A DNA stretch of 64,000 nt from Streptomyces rapamycinicus NRRL 5491 (GTDB taxonomy: Bacteria > Actinomycetota > Actinomycetes > Streptomycetales > Streptomycetaceae): assembly GCF_024298965.1 (NCBI RefSeq), contig NZ_CP085193.1, positions 1,302,001-1,366,000 on the forward strand. The letters are read 5' to 3'. The notes under the pieces are model-generated. The model was given only the letters and a program-made list of their open reading frames with translations. It was not told the origin of the DNA and made no database searches. How positions within the stretch are numbered: position 1 is the first letter of the stretch; each line of letters starts with the position of its first letter. This document shows, in pieces, positions 56,783 through 64,000 of this stretch. Made by a program: the position numbers and the translations under genes.

Positions 56783-57642
56783 GCGTACAGATCCCAGGTG
56801 TGATGCGCGGTCCGGTCGCCCGGCTGCGGTCCTTGGGCGGCGGGAGGCTGCAGAACCTGTGCCTGCTTTTTCTGGTCCTGTTCGTCCTGGTCTCGGTGTT
56901 CGCGCCGTGGCTCGCGCCGCAGGATCCGACGTACGGCGATCTCGGCTCGGGGCTCGTGGGCCCGAGCGGCGAGCATTGGCTGGGCACGGACCAGGGTGGG
57001 CACGACACGTTCTCGGCCCTCGTCGAAGGGAGTCGTACGAGCCTGGTCGGGCCGCTCGCGGTGGTGCTGTTCTCCACCGTCACGGGCATCGCCGTCGGGT
57101 TGTTCACGGCCTGGCGGGGCGGCTGGGCCGACACCGTGGTCGGGCGGCTGATCGACGTCCTGTTCGCCTTCCCCGCGCTGCTCGTCGCGATCCTCGCGGT
57201 GGCGGTCTTCGGCAAGGGGATGACGGCACCGGTGATCGCCATGTCCCTCGCGTACATGCCGTACACCGCCCGGCTGGTCCGCGGCCTCGCCTTGCAGGAG
57301 CAGGCCAGGCCCTATATCGCCGCCTACCGTGTGCAAGGGCACTCCGGGATGTTCGTCGCGGTCCGCCGGCTGCTGCCGAACATCGGCCCGACCGTGCTCG
57401 CCCAGTCGACCGTCAACTTCGGCTACGCACTGCTCGACCTCGCCGCCCTGTCCTTCCTGGGCCTCGGCGTTCAGCCGCCGACACCCGACTGGGGCGCGAT
57501 GATCAACCAGAGTCAGGCCGCGGTGCTGCAGGGGCAGCCGCTGTCGTCGATCGTGCCCGCGGTCGCGGTCGTACTGGTCGTCGTGGCCTTCAACGTGGTC
57601 GGAGAGAACTTCGGCGACCGGCTCGCGGGGAGGGATTCCTGA
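56779..57642 (+). CDS. ABC importer permease (DppC-like)
   Basis: 287 aa, with an ATGA overlap with the previous gene. DppC/OppC features: FAPWLAPQDPTYGDL, HWLGTDQGGHDTFS, multiple hydrophobic helices, and ALSFLGLGVQPPTPDWGAMI near the C-terminus. It is the second half of the channel. Confidence 0.92.
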   Translation: MSVQIPGVMRGPVARLRSLGGGRLQNLCLLFLVLFVLVSVFAPWLAPQDPTYGDLGSGLVGPSGEHWLGTDQGGHDTFSALVEGSRTSLVGPLAVVLFSTVTGIAVGLFTAWRGGWADTVVGRLIDVLFAFPALLVAILAVAVFGKGMTAPVIAMSLAYMPYTARLVRGLALQEQARPYIAAYRVQGHSGMFVAVRRLLPNIGPTVLAQSTVNFGYALLDLAALSFLGLGVQPPTPDWGAMINQSQAAVLQGQPLSSIVPAVAVVLVVVAFNVVGENFGDRLAGRDS

Positions 57643-58673
57643 TGGCACTGCTCGAGTACGAGACCCTGGGCATCACCCTGCCCGGTATGGCCCGCCCGGT
57701 CCTCGACGGCATCGATCTGACCGTGGCCGCCGGTGAGGTCGTCGCCCTGGTCGGTGAATCCGGCTCCGGGAAGTCGGTCACCGCCCGCGCCGCCCTCGGC
57801 CTGTTCCCGGCCGGGGCCGACGTCGCGGGCCAGGTCCGGGTCGATGGAACGGACCTGGTGAGTGCCGACGCCACCGGCCTGCGGACCATCCGTACGGCCA
57901 GGGCGTCGATGATCTTCCAGGACCCCCGGGCGGGCATCAACCCGGTGCGCCGCATCGGGGACTTCCTCACCGAATCGCTGCGCGTCAGCCACGGCTGGGC
58001 CAAGGACCGAGCCAACACCCGGGCCGCCGAACTGCTCGCCGCGGTCGGCCTCCCGGACCCCGCCCGGCACCTGAGGCAGTATCCGCACGAGCTCTCCGGC
58101 GGCATGCTCCAGCGCGTCATGATCGCCGGAGCGCTCACCACCGAACCCCGGCTGCTGCTGTGCGACGAACCGACCACCGCCCTCGACGTCAGCACCCAGG
58201 CCGAGATCATGGCCATCCTGGGACGGCTGCAACGCGAACGCGACCTGGGCCTGCTCCTCATCACCCACGACATCGAACTCGCGGCCGCCGCCTGCGACCG
58301 CGTGTATGTGATGTACGCCGGGCGGATCGTGGAGACGGCGCCCACCGCCGAACTCTTCGCCGCGCCTCGCCACCCCTACACCGCGGGCCTGCTCGGCTCG
58401 TCCCCTCCCCTGTCGGCGCCGAACGGCCCGCCCGCCCGGCTGACCCCGATCCCCGGGGCCCCGATGGGCCTGCTCGACTCCGCCCCCGGCTGCTCTTTCG
58501 CGGCCCGCTGCCGCTTCGCCCGGCCCGGCGTCTGCGACCAGTCACCACCGCCCCTGGAGCGGCACGGCACGGGCCTGGTCGCCTGCCACCGCGCCGACGA
58601 CCTCACCGTCGTACCCGACGCGCTCGCCACGACGGTGACCGCTCCCAACTCACCCCAGCTGGAGGACGGTTGA
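57642..58673 (+). CDS. ABC importer ATPase (DppD-like)
   Basis: 343 aa; the start overlaps the preceding stop (TGATG). Walker A is GESGSGKS, the Q-loop is MIFQDPRAGINP, the signature is LSGGMLQR and Walker B is LLLCDEPTTALD, followed by ITHDIELAA. The C-terminal extension GCSFAARCRFARPGVC is the Cys-rich oligopeptide-transporter domain that can hold an iron-sulfur cluster in DppD-type proteins. Confidence 0.93.
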   Translation: MALLEYETLGITLPGMARPVLDGIDLTVAAGEVVALVGESGSGKSVTARAALGLFPAGADVAGQVRVDGTDLVSADATGLRTIRTARASMIFQDPRAGINPVRRIGDFLTESLRVSHGWAKDRANTRAAELLAAVGLPDPARHLRQYPHELSGGMLQRVMIAGALTTEPRLLLCDEPTTALDVSTQAEIMAILGRLQRERDLGLLLITHDIELAAAACDRVYVMYAGRIVETAPTAELFAAPRHPYTAGLLGSSPPLSAPNGPPARLTPIPGAPMGLLDSAPGCSFAARCRFARPGVCDQSPPPLERHGTGLVACHRADDLTVVPDALATTVTAPNSPQLEDG

Positions 58674-59500
58674 CCAGCGAGACGGACACGCTGCTCCAAG
58701 TGAGCGGTCTGCGCAAGACCTACCGGACGGGAAAGGCGGAGGTCGTCGCGGTGGACGACCTGTCGTTCTCCGTACGGGCCGGCGGCGCGCTCGGCATCGT
58801 AGGAGAGTCGGGCTCCGGCAAGACGACCACGGCCCGGATGCTGATCGGCCTCGAACGCCCCGACGCGGGACGGATCCTGGTCCAGGGCGAGCCGCTGACC
58901 GCGACCGTACGCGGCAAGGCGGCCCGCCTCGCCCGAGCCAAGGCGGTCCAGATCGTCTTCCAGGGCCCGTACCTCTCGCTGGACGCGCGCATCAGCATCG
59001 GCGCGACCCTCGACGGGGTGCTGCGCCTGCACGGCCTGACGGACCGGGCGGACCGGGCCATCCGCACCAGGGAGCTGCTCGCCCAGGTCGGCCTCGGCGA
59101 GCGCGAGGCGGCCGCGCTCCCCCGCAAGCTCTCCGGCGGGCAGCGCCAACGCGCCGCGATCGCACGGGCGTTGGCCGTCGAACCCGCCGTGCTCGTACTC
59201 GACGAGGCGGTGTCGGCCCTCGACGTATCCGTACAGGCCCAGGTGCTCAACCTCCTCTGGGACATCCGCCGCGGCACCGGCATCGGCCTGGTCTTCGTCA
59301 GCCACGACCTGGCCGTCGTGCGATACGTGTGCGACGAGGCGCTGGTTCTGTACCGGGGCCGCACGATGGAACACCGCCCCGTCGCGGACCTCCTCGCCGA
59401 CCCCGGACACCCCTACACACAGCTCCTGCTGGCGTCCGTTCCCCGACCGGGCTGGGACCCCGACTCGATCAGCAGCCGACGCCGGGAGCACAGCGGTTGA
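58670..59500 (+). CDS. ABC importer ATPase (DppF-like)
   Basis: 276 aa from a TTG overlapping the previous stop, with GGAGG 4 nt upstream. Walker A is GESGSGKT, the Q-loop is IVFQGPYLSLDARI (Gly where Asp is usual in FQDP), the signature is LSGGQRQR and Walker B is VLVLDEAVSALD, followed by VSHDLAVVRY. It lacks the Cys-rich tail, as expected for the second ATPase of the pair. Last gene of the operon; a terminator follows. Confidence 0.92.
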   Translation: MTSETDTLLQVSGLRKTYRTGKAEVVAVDDLSFSVRAGGALGIVGESGSGKTTTARMLIGLERPDAGRILVQGEPLTATVRGKAARLARAKAVQIVFQGPYLSLDARISIGATLDGVLRLHGLTDRADRAIRTRELLAQVGLGEREAAALPRKLSGGQRQRAAIARALAVEPAVLVLDEAVSALDVSVQAQVLNLLWDIRRGTGIGLVFVSHDLAVVRYVCDEALVLYRGRTMEHRPVADLLADPGHPYTQLLLASVPRPGWDPDSISSRRREHSG

Positions 59501-59509
59501 CGCACCGGT

Positions 59510-59534
59510 GGTCGCGGGCCCGGGGCCCGCGACC
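59510..59534. terminator. Bidirectional hairpin between the importer operon and the minus-strand PKS
   Basis: Perfect 12-nt arms (59510-59521 and 59523-59534) filling almost the whole 39-nt gap between the convergent stop codons. Confidence 0.85.
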
Positions 59535-59539
59535 GCCGG

Positions 59540-62500
59540 TCAGACCCCGAGCTCGCGGTCGATGAGGGCGAACACCTCATCGGCGGTGGCCGCCGCCAGG
59601 TCCTGCTCGCCCGCGGGCTCATCGGCCTCCTCGGCGGTGGCGGTGTACTTCCACACCAGTGCCTGCAACCGGTTCACCAGACCGGCGCGGCGCGGGTCGC
59701 CGGTCGGCAGCCCGGCCAGTGCGGCATCGAGCTCGTCGAGGTGTCCGGACACCGGATGTGCCACGTCGGCCTCCCCCGGGTCCACCTCGGTCAGCAGCCG
59801 GCCCGCCAGCGTGCGAGGCGTCGGATAGTCGAAGACCACCGTGGTCGGCAGGCTGAGCCCCGTGGCGGCGCGCAGCCGGTTCCTGAGCTCCACGGCCGCG
59901 ATGGAGTCGAACCCCAGCTCCTTGAACGGGCGGTCCGGCTCGACCGCCTCCGGCGCCGGATAGTGCAGTACGGCCGCCACATGGGCGCGTACCAGCGCCA
60001 GCAGCCGCTCGACCCGCTCGTCCCCGGGCAGGGCGGCCAGCTCCCGCCGCAGCGCCGACACCTCGTCGGTGCCGGTGTCCGCCGCGGGCCCCCGCGCCGC
60101 CTCGATGGCCTGGCGGGCGGCCGGGACACCGTCGAAGAGCCTGCTGGGACGGGCGAGGGTGAACAGCGGCGCGAAGCGCTCCCATGACACATCGGCGATG
60201 GTGACGCCCGGATCGTCGTGGTCGAGCACCTGGCGCAGTGCGGTCAGCGCCGGCCGGGGGTCCAGCGGGGACAGGCCCTGCCGCCGGGAGCGCTCGGTGT
60301 GCGAGGCCGTCGTCGCGTCCGCCGCCTCACCGCCGTACGGCAGGTCCCACAGCCCCCACGCGATCGAGACGGTGGGCCGTCCGTCGGCCCGGTCGTGCCG
60401 GGCCAGCGCGTCGAGGCAGGCGGTGGCGGCCGCGTAGGAGCCGTGGTCCTTGCTGCCCCAGGACGCGGCGACGGTGGAGAAGTAGACCACGGTGTCCTCG
60501 GGGCCCATGCCGCAGAGTTCGTCCAGGTGGCGCCCGGTGTCGTCCAGATGGGCGCGGATCTCCTCGGTCAGCCGCCGCGGGGTGAGCTCCATCAGCGGGG
60601 CCAGCTCGCCGGAGGCCGAGGTGTGGATGATGGTCCCGATCCGTCCGCTCGCCTCCGCCACGCGCTCGACGAAGCGTGCGGTGCCTTCCCGGTCGGCGGG
60701 CACGTGGTCGGCCACGGTGAGTCCGGTGCCGAGCGCGTCCAGTTCGGCCTTCAGCTCAACGGCACCGGGGGCGTCGCCACCTCCCGGGCACAGCATCACG
60801 ATGTGTTCCGCCCCGTCTGCGGCCAGGTGGCGGGCGACCTGGGCGGCGGGCCCGTCGGCGGTTCCGGTGATGAGCACGGTGCCCCGGGGCTTCCAGGTGC
60901 GCTTCGGGGCACGGCCGCCGATCGGGTCGGGGACCAGCCGGCGGCCGTACGCACCGGCCTGGCGCAGCGCCACTTCGTCCTCGCCCGAGGCACCGGTGAG
61001 CAGGGCGCGCAGCCGCTCCGCGTCGAGGGTGCCGGGGCTCGTGGGCAGGTCCACCAACCCGCCCCATCGCTCCGGGTGTTCGAGGGCGGCCACCCTCCCG
61101 AGCCCCCACAGCTGGGCCTGGTGGGGCGCGTCCAGGGGGTCGGAGTCGTCGATGGCGACCGCGCCGCGGGTGGCACACCACAGGGGCGCGGTGACGGCGG
61201 CGTCCACCAGCGCCTGGAGCAGGGTGAGCGTGCCGGTGAGGCCGGGGGCCGCGCCGGGCAGCGGCGGCGCGTCGTCGTCCAGGGCCAGCAGCGACAGGAC
61301 GCCCGTCGGCGGCGGCTCCTCGGCGCACCGGGAGCGCAGCGACTCGGCGAGCCCCTCGCGGTCGGTGTCCTCGGCCACCTCCAGCCGCCGCACCCGGCCG
61401 CCGTCCGCGCCCAGCGCCCGTACGCAGGCGTCGGTCCAGCCGTCGGAGGTGCCCTTGGGGTGGACCACGAGCCAGGAGCCCCCGGCAGCGGGAGCGGCAT
61501 CGGTGCCGGGCCGCCTGTCGTCGGCGACGGGCCGCCACTCGGCGCGGTAGCGCCAGGTGTCCACGGCGGAGCGCTCACGCCGGGCGCGGCGCCATGTCGA
61601 GAACGCGGGGAGCACGGTGCCCAGCGAGGTCCGGTGGCCGGTGTCGTCCGGGAGGCTCAGCGTCTCGGAGAGCGCACCGAGGTCTTCGTCCTCCACGGCG
61701 GTCCAGAACCGGGACTCCTCCTCGTCCGCCGCGGGCCGGGGGTCGAAGGACACCGAGTCGGCCAGCCAGTACCGCTCCCGCTGGAAGGCGTAGGTGGGCA
61801 GTTCGACGGTGCGTGGGGCGGCGGGGCCGGTGGGGTGGAGAGTGGTCCAGTCGACCGCGACGCCCGCCGTGAAGGCCAGCGCGAGGGACCCGATCAGCCG
61901 CGCCGGGCCGCCGTGGTCACGCCGGAGCGTGGGCACGGTGACCGCCTCGGCCCCGGCTTCCTCGAAGCTCTCCTGCATGCCGACGGTCAGTACGGGGTGG
62001 GTGCTGCTCTCGATGAACACGCGGTGGCCATCGGCCAGCAGGGCCCGGACGGTGTCGGCGAACCGCACCGGTTCACGGAGGTTGGCCACCCAGTACCCGG
62101 TGTCCAGCGCGGTGGTGTCGATCCGGCCCGCGGTGACCGTGGAGTAGAACGCCACCGTGGACGCGACCGGCCGGACACCGGCCAGGGCCTCCGTCAGCTC
62201 GTCGGCGATCTCGTCCACCTGGGGGCTGTGCGAGGCGTAGTCCACCTCGATCGGCCGCGCCCGGTCACCCGCCTCCTGACACGCCGCCACGGCGTGCGCC
62301 ACCTGCTCGGGCGGCCCGGAAATCACCATGGACGAGGGGCCGTTGACGGCCGCCACCCCCACGGCCGCCGTCTGGTCGCCCAGCCCGGCCAGCAGCTTCT
62401 CGGCCCGCTCACGGCTCACTCCCAGGGAGGCCATCGCCCCGCCACCGGCCAGCCGCCGCAACGCCTTGCTGCGCAGCGCCACAACCTTGGCACCGTCCTC

Positions 62501-64000
62501 CAGCGACAGGGCCCCGGCCACCACGGCCGCCGCGATCTCGCCCTGACTGTGCCCGATCACCGCCGCCGGACGTACGCCATGGCCTGCCCACACCGCGGCG
62601 AGCGACACCATCACGGCCCACAGGACGGGTTGTACGACGTCGACACGGCCCAGATGGCCCGCCCCGTCGGCGCCGCGCAACACATCGGTGAGGGACCAGT
62701 CGACGTGGGGCGCAAGGGCACGCTCACACTCCGCCACACGGGCGGCGAACACCGGTGAGGCATTGAGCAGTTCGGCGCCCATGCCCGCCCACTGCGATCC
62801 CTGTCCGGGGAACACCAGCACCGGGCCCAGGTCCCCGGCCACGGCGGCGCCACCGGGGTGCACCAGAGCCGGGTGCGTCCCGCCGGTGGCCAGCGCCTCC
62901 ACGGCCGCCAGCAGCTCCTCGCGGGTCTCGCCCACGGCCACCGCCCGGTGGTCGAACACCGAGCGGGTGGTGACCAGCGACCAGCTCACCTCGGCGGCGG
63001 ACGGCCCTGAGCCGGCGGCCATCCGCCGGACGAGCGCGGCGGCCTGCCCCCGCAGGGCCCGGCCGCTACGGGCGGACAGCACCCAGGGCACCACCGCCGT
63101 CGCCACCGCCGTCGCCACCGCCTCGGACTCGTGGTCGGCGGGCTCCGCCGGCTCGGGCTCCTCCTGCCCGGCAGGGGGGCTCGGCTCGGGGGACTGCTCC
63201 AGGATCAGATGGGCATTGGTGCCGCTGATCCCGAACGAGGACACCCCGGCCCTGCGGGGGCGCTCGCCCCTCGGCCACGCCACCGGTTCCGTCAGCAGCC
63301 GTACCCCGCCGCCTTCCCACTCCACATGCGAGGTCGGCTCATCGATGTGCAGGGTCACCGGCAGCGTCTCGTGGCGGAGCGCCATCACCATCTTGATCAC
63401 ACCGGCCACCCCGGCGGCCGCCTGGGCATGGCCGATGTTCGACTTCAGCGACCCCAGCCACAGGGGCCGTTCACCGGGCCGGTCCCGGCCGTAGGTGGCC
63501 AGCAGCGCGTGTGCCTCGATCGGGTCGCCGAGGGAGGTGCCCGTGCCATGGGCCTCCACCGCGTCGACCTGATCGGCGGCGAGGCGGGCGTTGGCCAGCG
63601 CCTGGCGGATCACCCGTTCCTGCGATACGTCGTTGGGCGCGGTCAGGCCGTTGCTGGCACCGTCCTGGTTGACGGCCGAGCCCCGGATCAGGGCCAGCAC
63701 CCGATGCCCGTTGCGCCGCGCGTCCGACAGCCGCTCCAGCAGGACCAGGCCGACGCCCTCGGAGAAGCCCGTGCCGTCCGCGGCGGCCGCGAAGGACTTG
63801 CAGCGGCCGTCCGGGGCCAGGCCGCGCTGCCGGGAGAACTCGGCGAAGGCGGTGGGTGTGGTGAGCGCGGTGACCCCGCCCGCGAGTGCCAGATCGCATT
63901 CGCCCTGGCGCAGCGCCTGGCCCGCCAGATGCATGGCCACCAGCGACGACGAACACGCCGTGTCCACCGTCACCGCCGGGCCCTCAAGACCGAAGGTGTA
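59540..64000 (-). CDS. Type I modular PKS, C-terminal module KS-AT(methylmalonyl)-KR(degenerate)-ACP (partial)
   Basis: The frame is open past the right edge, so the N-terminus is missing; about 1486 codons are visible. The KS active Cys lies in TVDTACSSS close to the edge. The AT carries GHSQGE (around 62547) and YASHS (around 62235), giving methylmalonyl specificity. The KR is probably inactive: the cofactor loop reads GTADGPAAQ instead of GGTGGLGA, the Lys segment is lost, the catalytic Ser is Thr, and YAAAT replaces YAAAN, although the Tyr remains. A keto group is therefore expected. The ACP has GFDSIAAVEL (Ser codon 59903-59905). The C-terminus ends in a docking region (DEVFALIDRELGV), so the chain passes to another PKS protein and is not released here. 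Confidence 0.93.
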   Translation of the reverse strand, partial: YTFGLEGPAVTVDTACSSSLVAMHLAGQALRQGECDLALAGGVTALTTPTAFAEFSRQRGLAPDGRCKSFAAAADGTGFSEGVGLVLLERLSDARRNGHRVLALIRGSAVNQDGASNGLTAPNDVSQERVIRQALANARLAADQVDAVEAHGTGTSLGDPIEAHALLATYGRDRPGERPLWLGSLKSNIGHAQAAAGVAGVIKMVMALRHETLPVTLHIDEPTSHVEWEGGGVRLLTEPVAWPRGERPRRAGVSSFGISGTNAHLILEQSPEPSPPAGQEEPEPAEPADHESEAVATAVATAVVPWVLSARSGRALRGQAAALVRRMAAGSGPSAAEVSWSLVTTRSVFDHRAVAVGETREELLAAVEALATGGTHPALVHPGGAAVAGDLGPVLVFPGQGSQWAGMGAELLNASPVFAARVAECERALAPHVDWSLTDVLRGADGAGHLGRVDVVQPVLWAVMVSLAAVWAGHGVRPAAVIGHSQGEIAAAVVAGALSLEDGAKVVALRSKALRRLAGGGAMASLGVSRERAEKLLAGLGDQTAAVGVAAVNGPSSMVISGPPEQVAHAVAACQEAGDRARPIEVDYASHSPQVDEIADELTEALAGVRPVASTVAFYSTVTAGRIDTTALDTGYWVANLREPVRFADTVRALLADGHRVFIESSTHPVLTVGMQESFEEAGAEAVTVPTLRRDHGGPARLIGSLALAFTAGVAVDWTTLHPTGPAAPRTVELPTYAFQRERYWLADSVSFDPRPAADEEESRFWTAVEDEDLGALSETLSLPDDTGHRTSLGTVLPAFSTWRRARRERSAVDTWRYRAEWRPVADDRRPGTDAAPAAGGSWLVVHPKGTSDGWTDACVRALGADGGRVRRLEVAEDTDREGLAESLRSRCAEEPPPTGVLSLLALDDDAPPLPGAAPGLTGTLTLLQALVDAAVTAPLWCATRGAVAIDDSDPLDAPHQAQLWGLGRVAALEHPERWGGLVDLPTSPGTLDAERLRALLTGASGEDEVALRQAGAYGRRLVPDPIGGRAPKRTWKPRGTVLITGTADGPAAQVARHLAADGAEHIVMLCPGGGDAPGAVELKAELDALGTGLTVADHVPADREGTARFVERVAEASGRIGTIIHTSASGELAPLMELTPRRLTEEIRAHLDDTGRHLDELCGMGPEDTVVYFSTVAASWGSKDHGSYAAATACLDALARHDRADGRPTVSIAWGLWDLPYGGEAADATTASHTERSRRQGLSPLDPRPALTALRQVLDHDDPGVTIADVSWERFAPLFTLARPSRLFDGVPAARQAIEAARGPAADTGTDEVSALRRELAALPGDERVERLLALVRAHVAAVLHYPAPEAVEPDRPFKELGFDSIAAVELRNRLRAATGLSLPTTVVFDYPTPRTLAGRLLTEVDPGEADVAHPVSGHLDELDAALAGLPTGDPRRAGLVNRLQALVWKYTATAEEADEPAGEQDLAAATADEVFALIDRELGV

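Noticed and set aside
60218..62758. An 846-codon open frame on the plus strand
   Set aside because: It lies wholly opposite the minus-strand PKS, whose domains are unmistakable. The plus-strand product has no recognisable domain.

Overview
The window is high-GC actinomycete DNA, almost certainly from a Streptomyces or close relative. The signs are third-position G/C codon use, rare in-frame TTA codons, TTG/GTG starts, a TerD-type protein, a BlaI/M56 pair, DUF305/DUF6153-type proteins and a large modular type I polyketide synthase (PKS) locus. No rRNA, tRNA, CRISPR array or insertion sequence was seen.

Left flank (1-14.6 kb): ordinary chromosomal genes. In order: a truncated secreted S15-like hydrolase, a von Willebrand A (VWA) membrane protein with a secreted partner, a TerD-family protein, a BlaI-type repressor with an M56 membrane protease, a DUF305 lipoprotein and a small membrane protein (probably copper/stress related), a YflT-like stress protein, a small unknown protein, an ArsC-like protein, an acyl-CoA synthetase, an M6-type secreted protease and an M28-type peptidase. 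Five of the seven hairpins listed as terminators lie here, mostly between convergent genes.

Central region (14.8-51.6 kb): part of a polyether ionophore biosynthetic cluster. A secreted lipocalin-like protein is followed by three PKS genes on the plus strand: three modules of KS-AT(malonyl)-KR(A-type)-ACP, then one of KS-AT(methylmalonyl)-DH-ER-KR-ACP, then one of KS-AT(methylmalonyl)-DH-KR-ACP. Directly downstream, often with overlapping stop/start codons, are two SnoaL-fold epoxide hydrolase/cyclases of the MonBI/MonBII (Lsd19) type and an FAD epoxidase of the MonCI/Lsd18 type. Then come a ketosynthase carrying wrecked AT and KR domains (KSX-like) and a discrete ACP (ACPX-like). A P450 on the minus strand and an alpha/beta hydrolase, a candidate chain-release thioesterase, complete the block. 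The inferred logic is as follows: the PKS makes a linear chain containing trisubstituted alkenes, KSX moves it to ACPX, the FAD enzyme epoxidises it, the SnoaL pair opens the epoxides into cyclic ethers, the P450 decorates it, and the hydrolase may release it. No loading module and no integrated thioesterase domain is visible, so the cluster must extend outside the window.

Right region (51.6-64 kb): a TetR regulator faces a tight operon of an amidohydrolase and a five-gene oligopeptide-type ABC importer, with a good palindromic operator between them. Beyond a terminator lies the C-terminal end of another PKS gene on the minus strand. Its last module is KS-AT(methylmalonyl)-KR(degenerate)-ACP and it runs off the right edge. 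The importer operon is therefore wedged between two PKS arms.

The PKS genes show strong internal homogenisation. A segment of about 1.17 kb is triplicated within the first gene, and an 808-bp segment is shared, at identical protein positions, by the second and third genes. The first PKS gene contains two TTA codons, suggesting bldA-dependent production.
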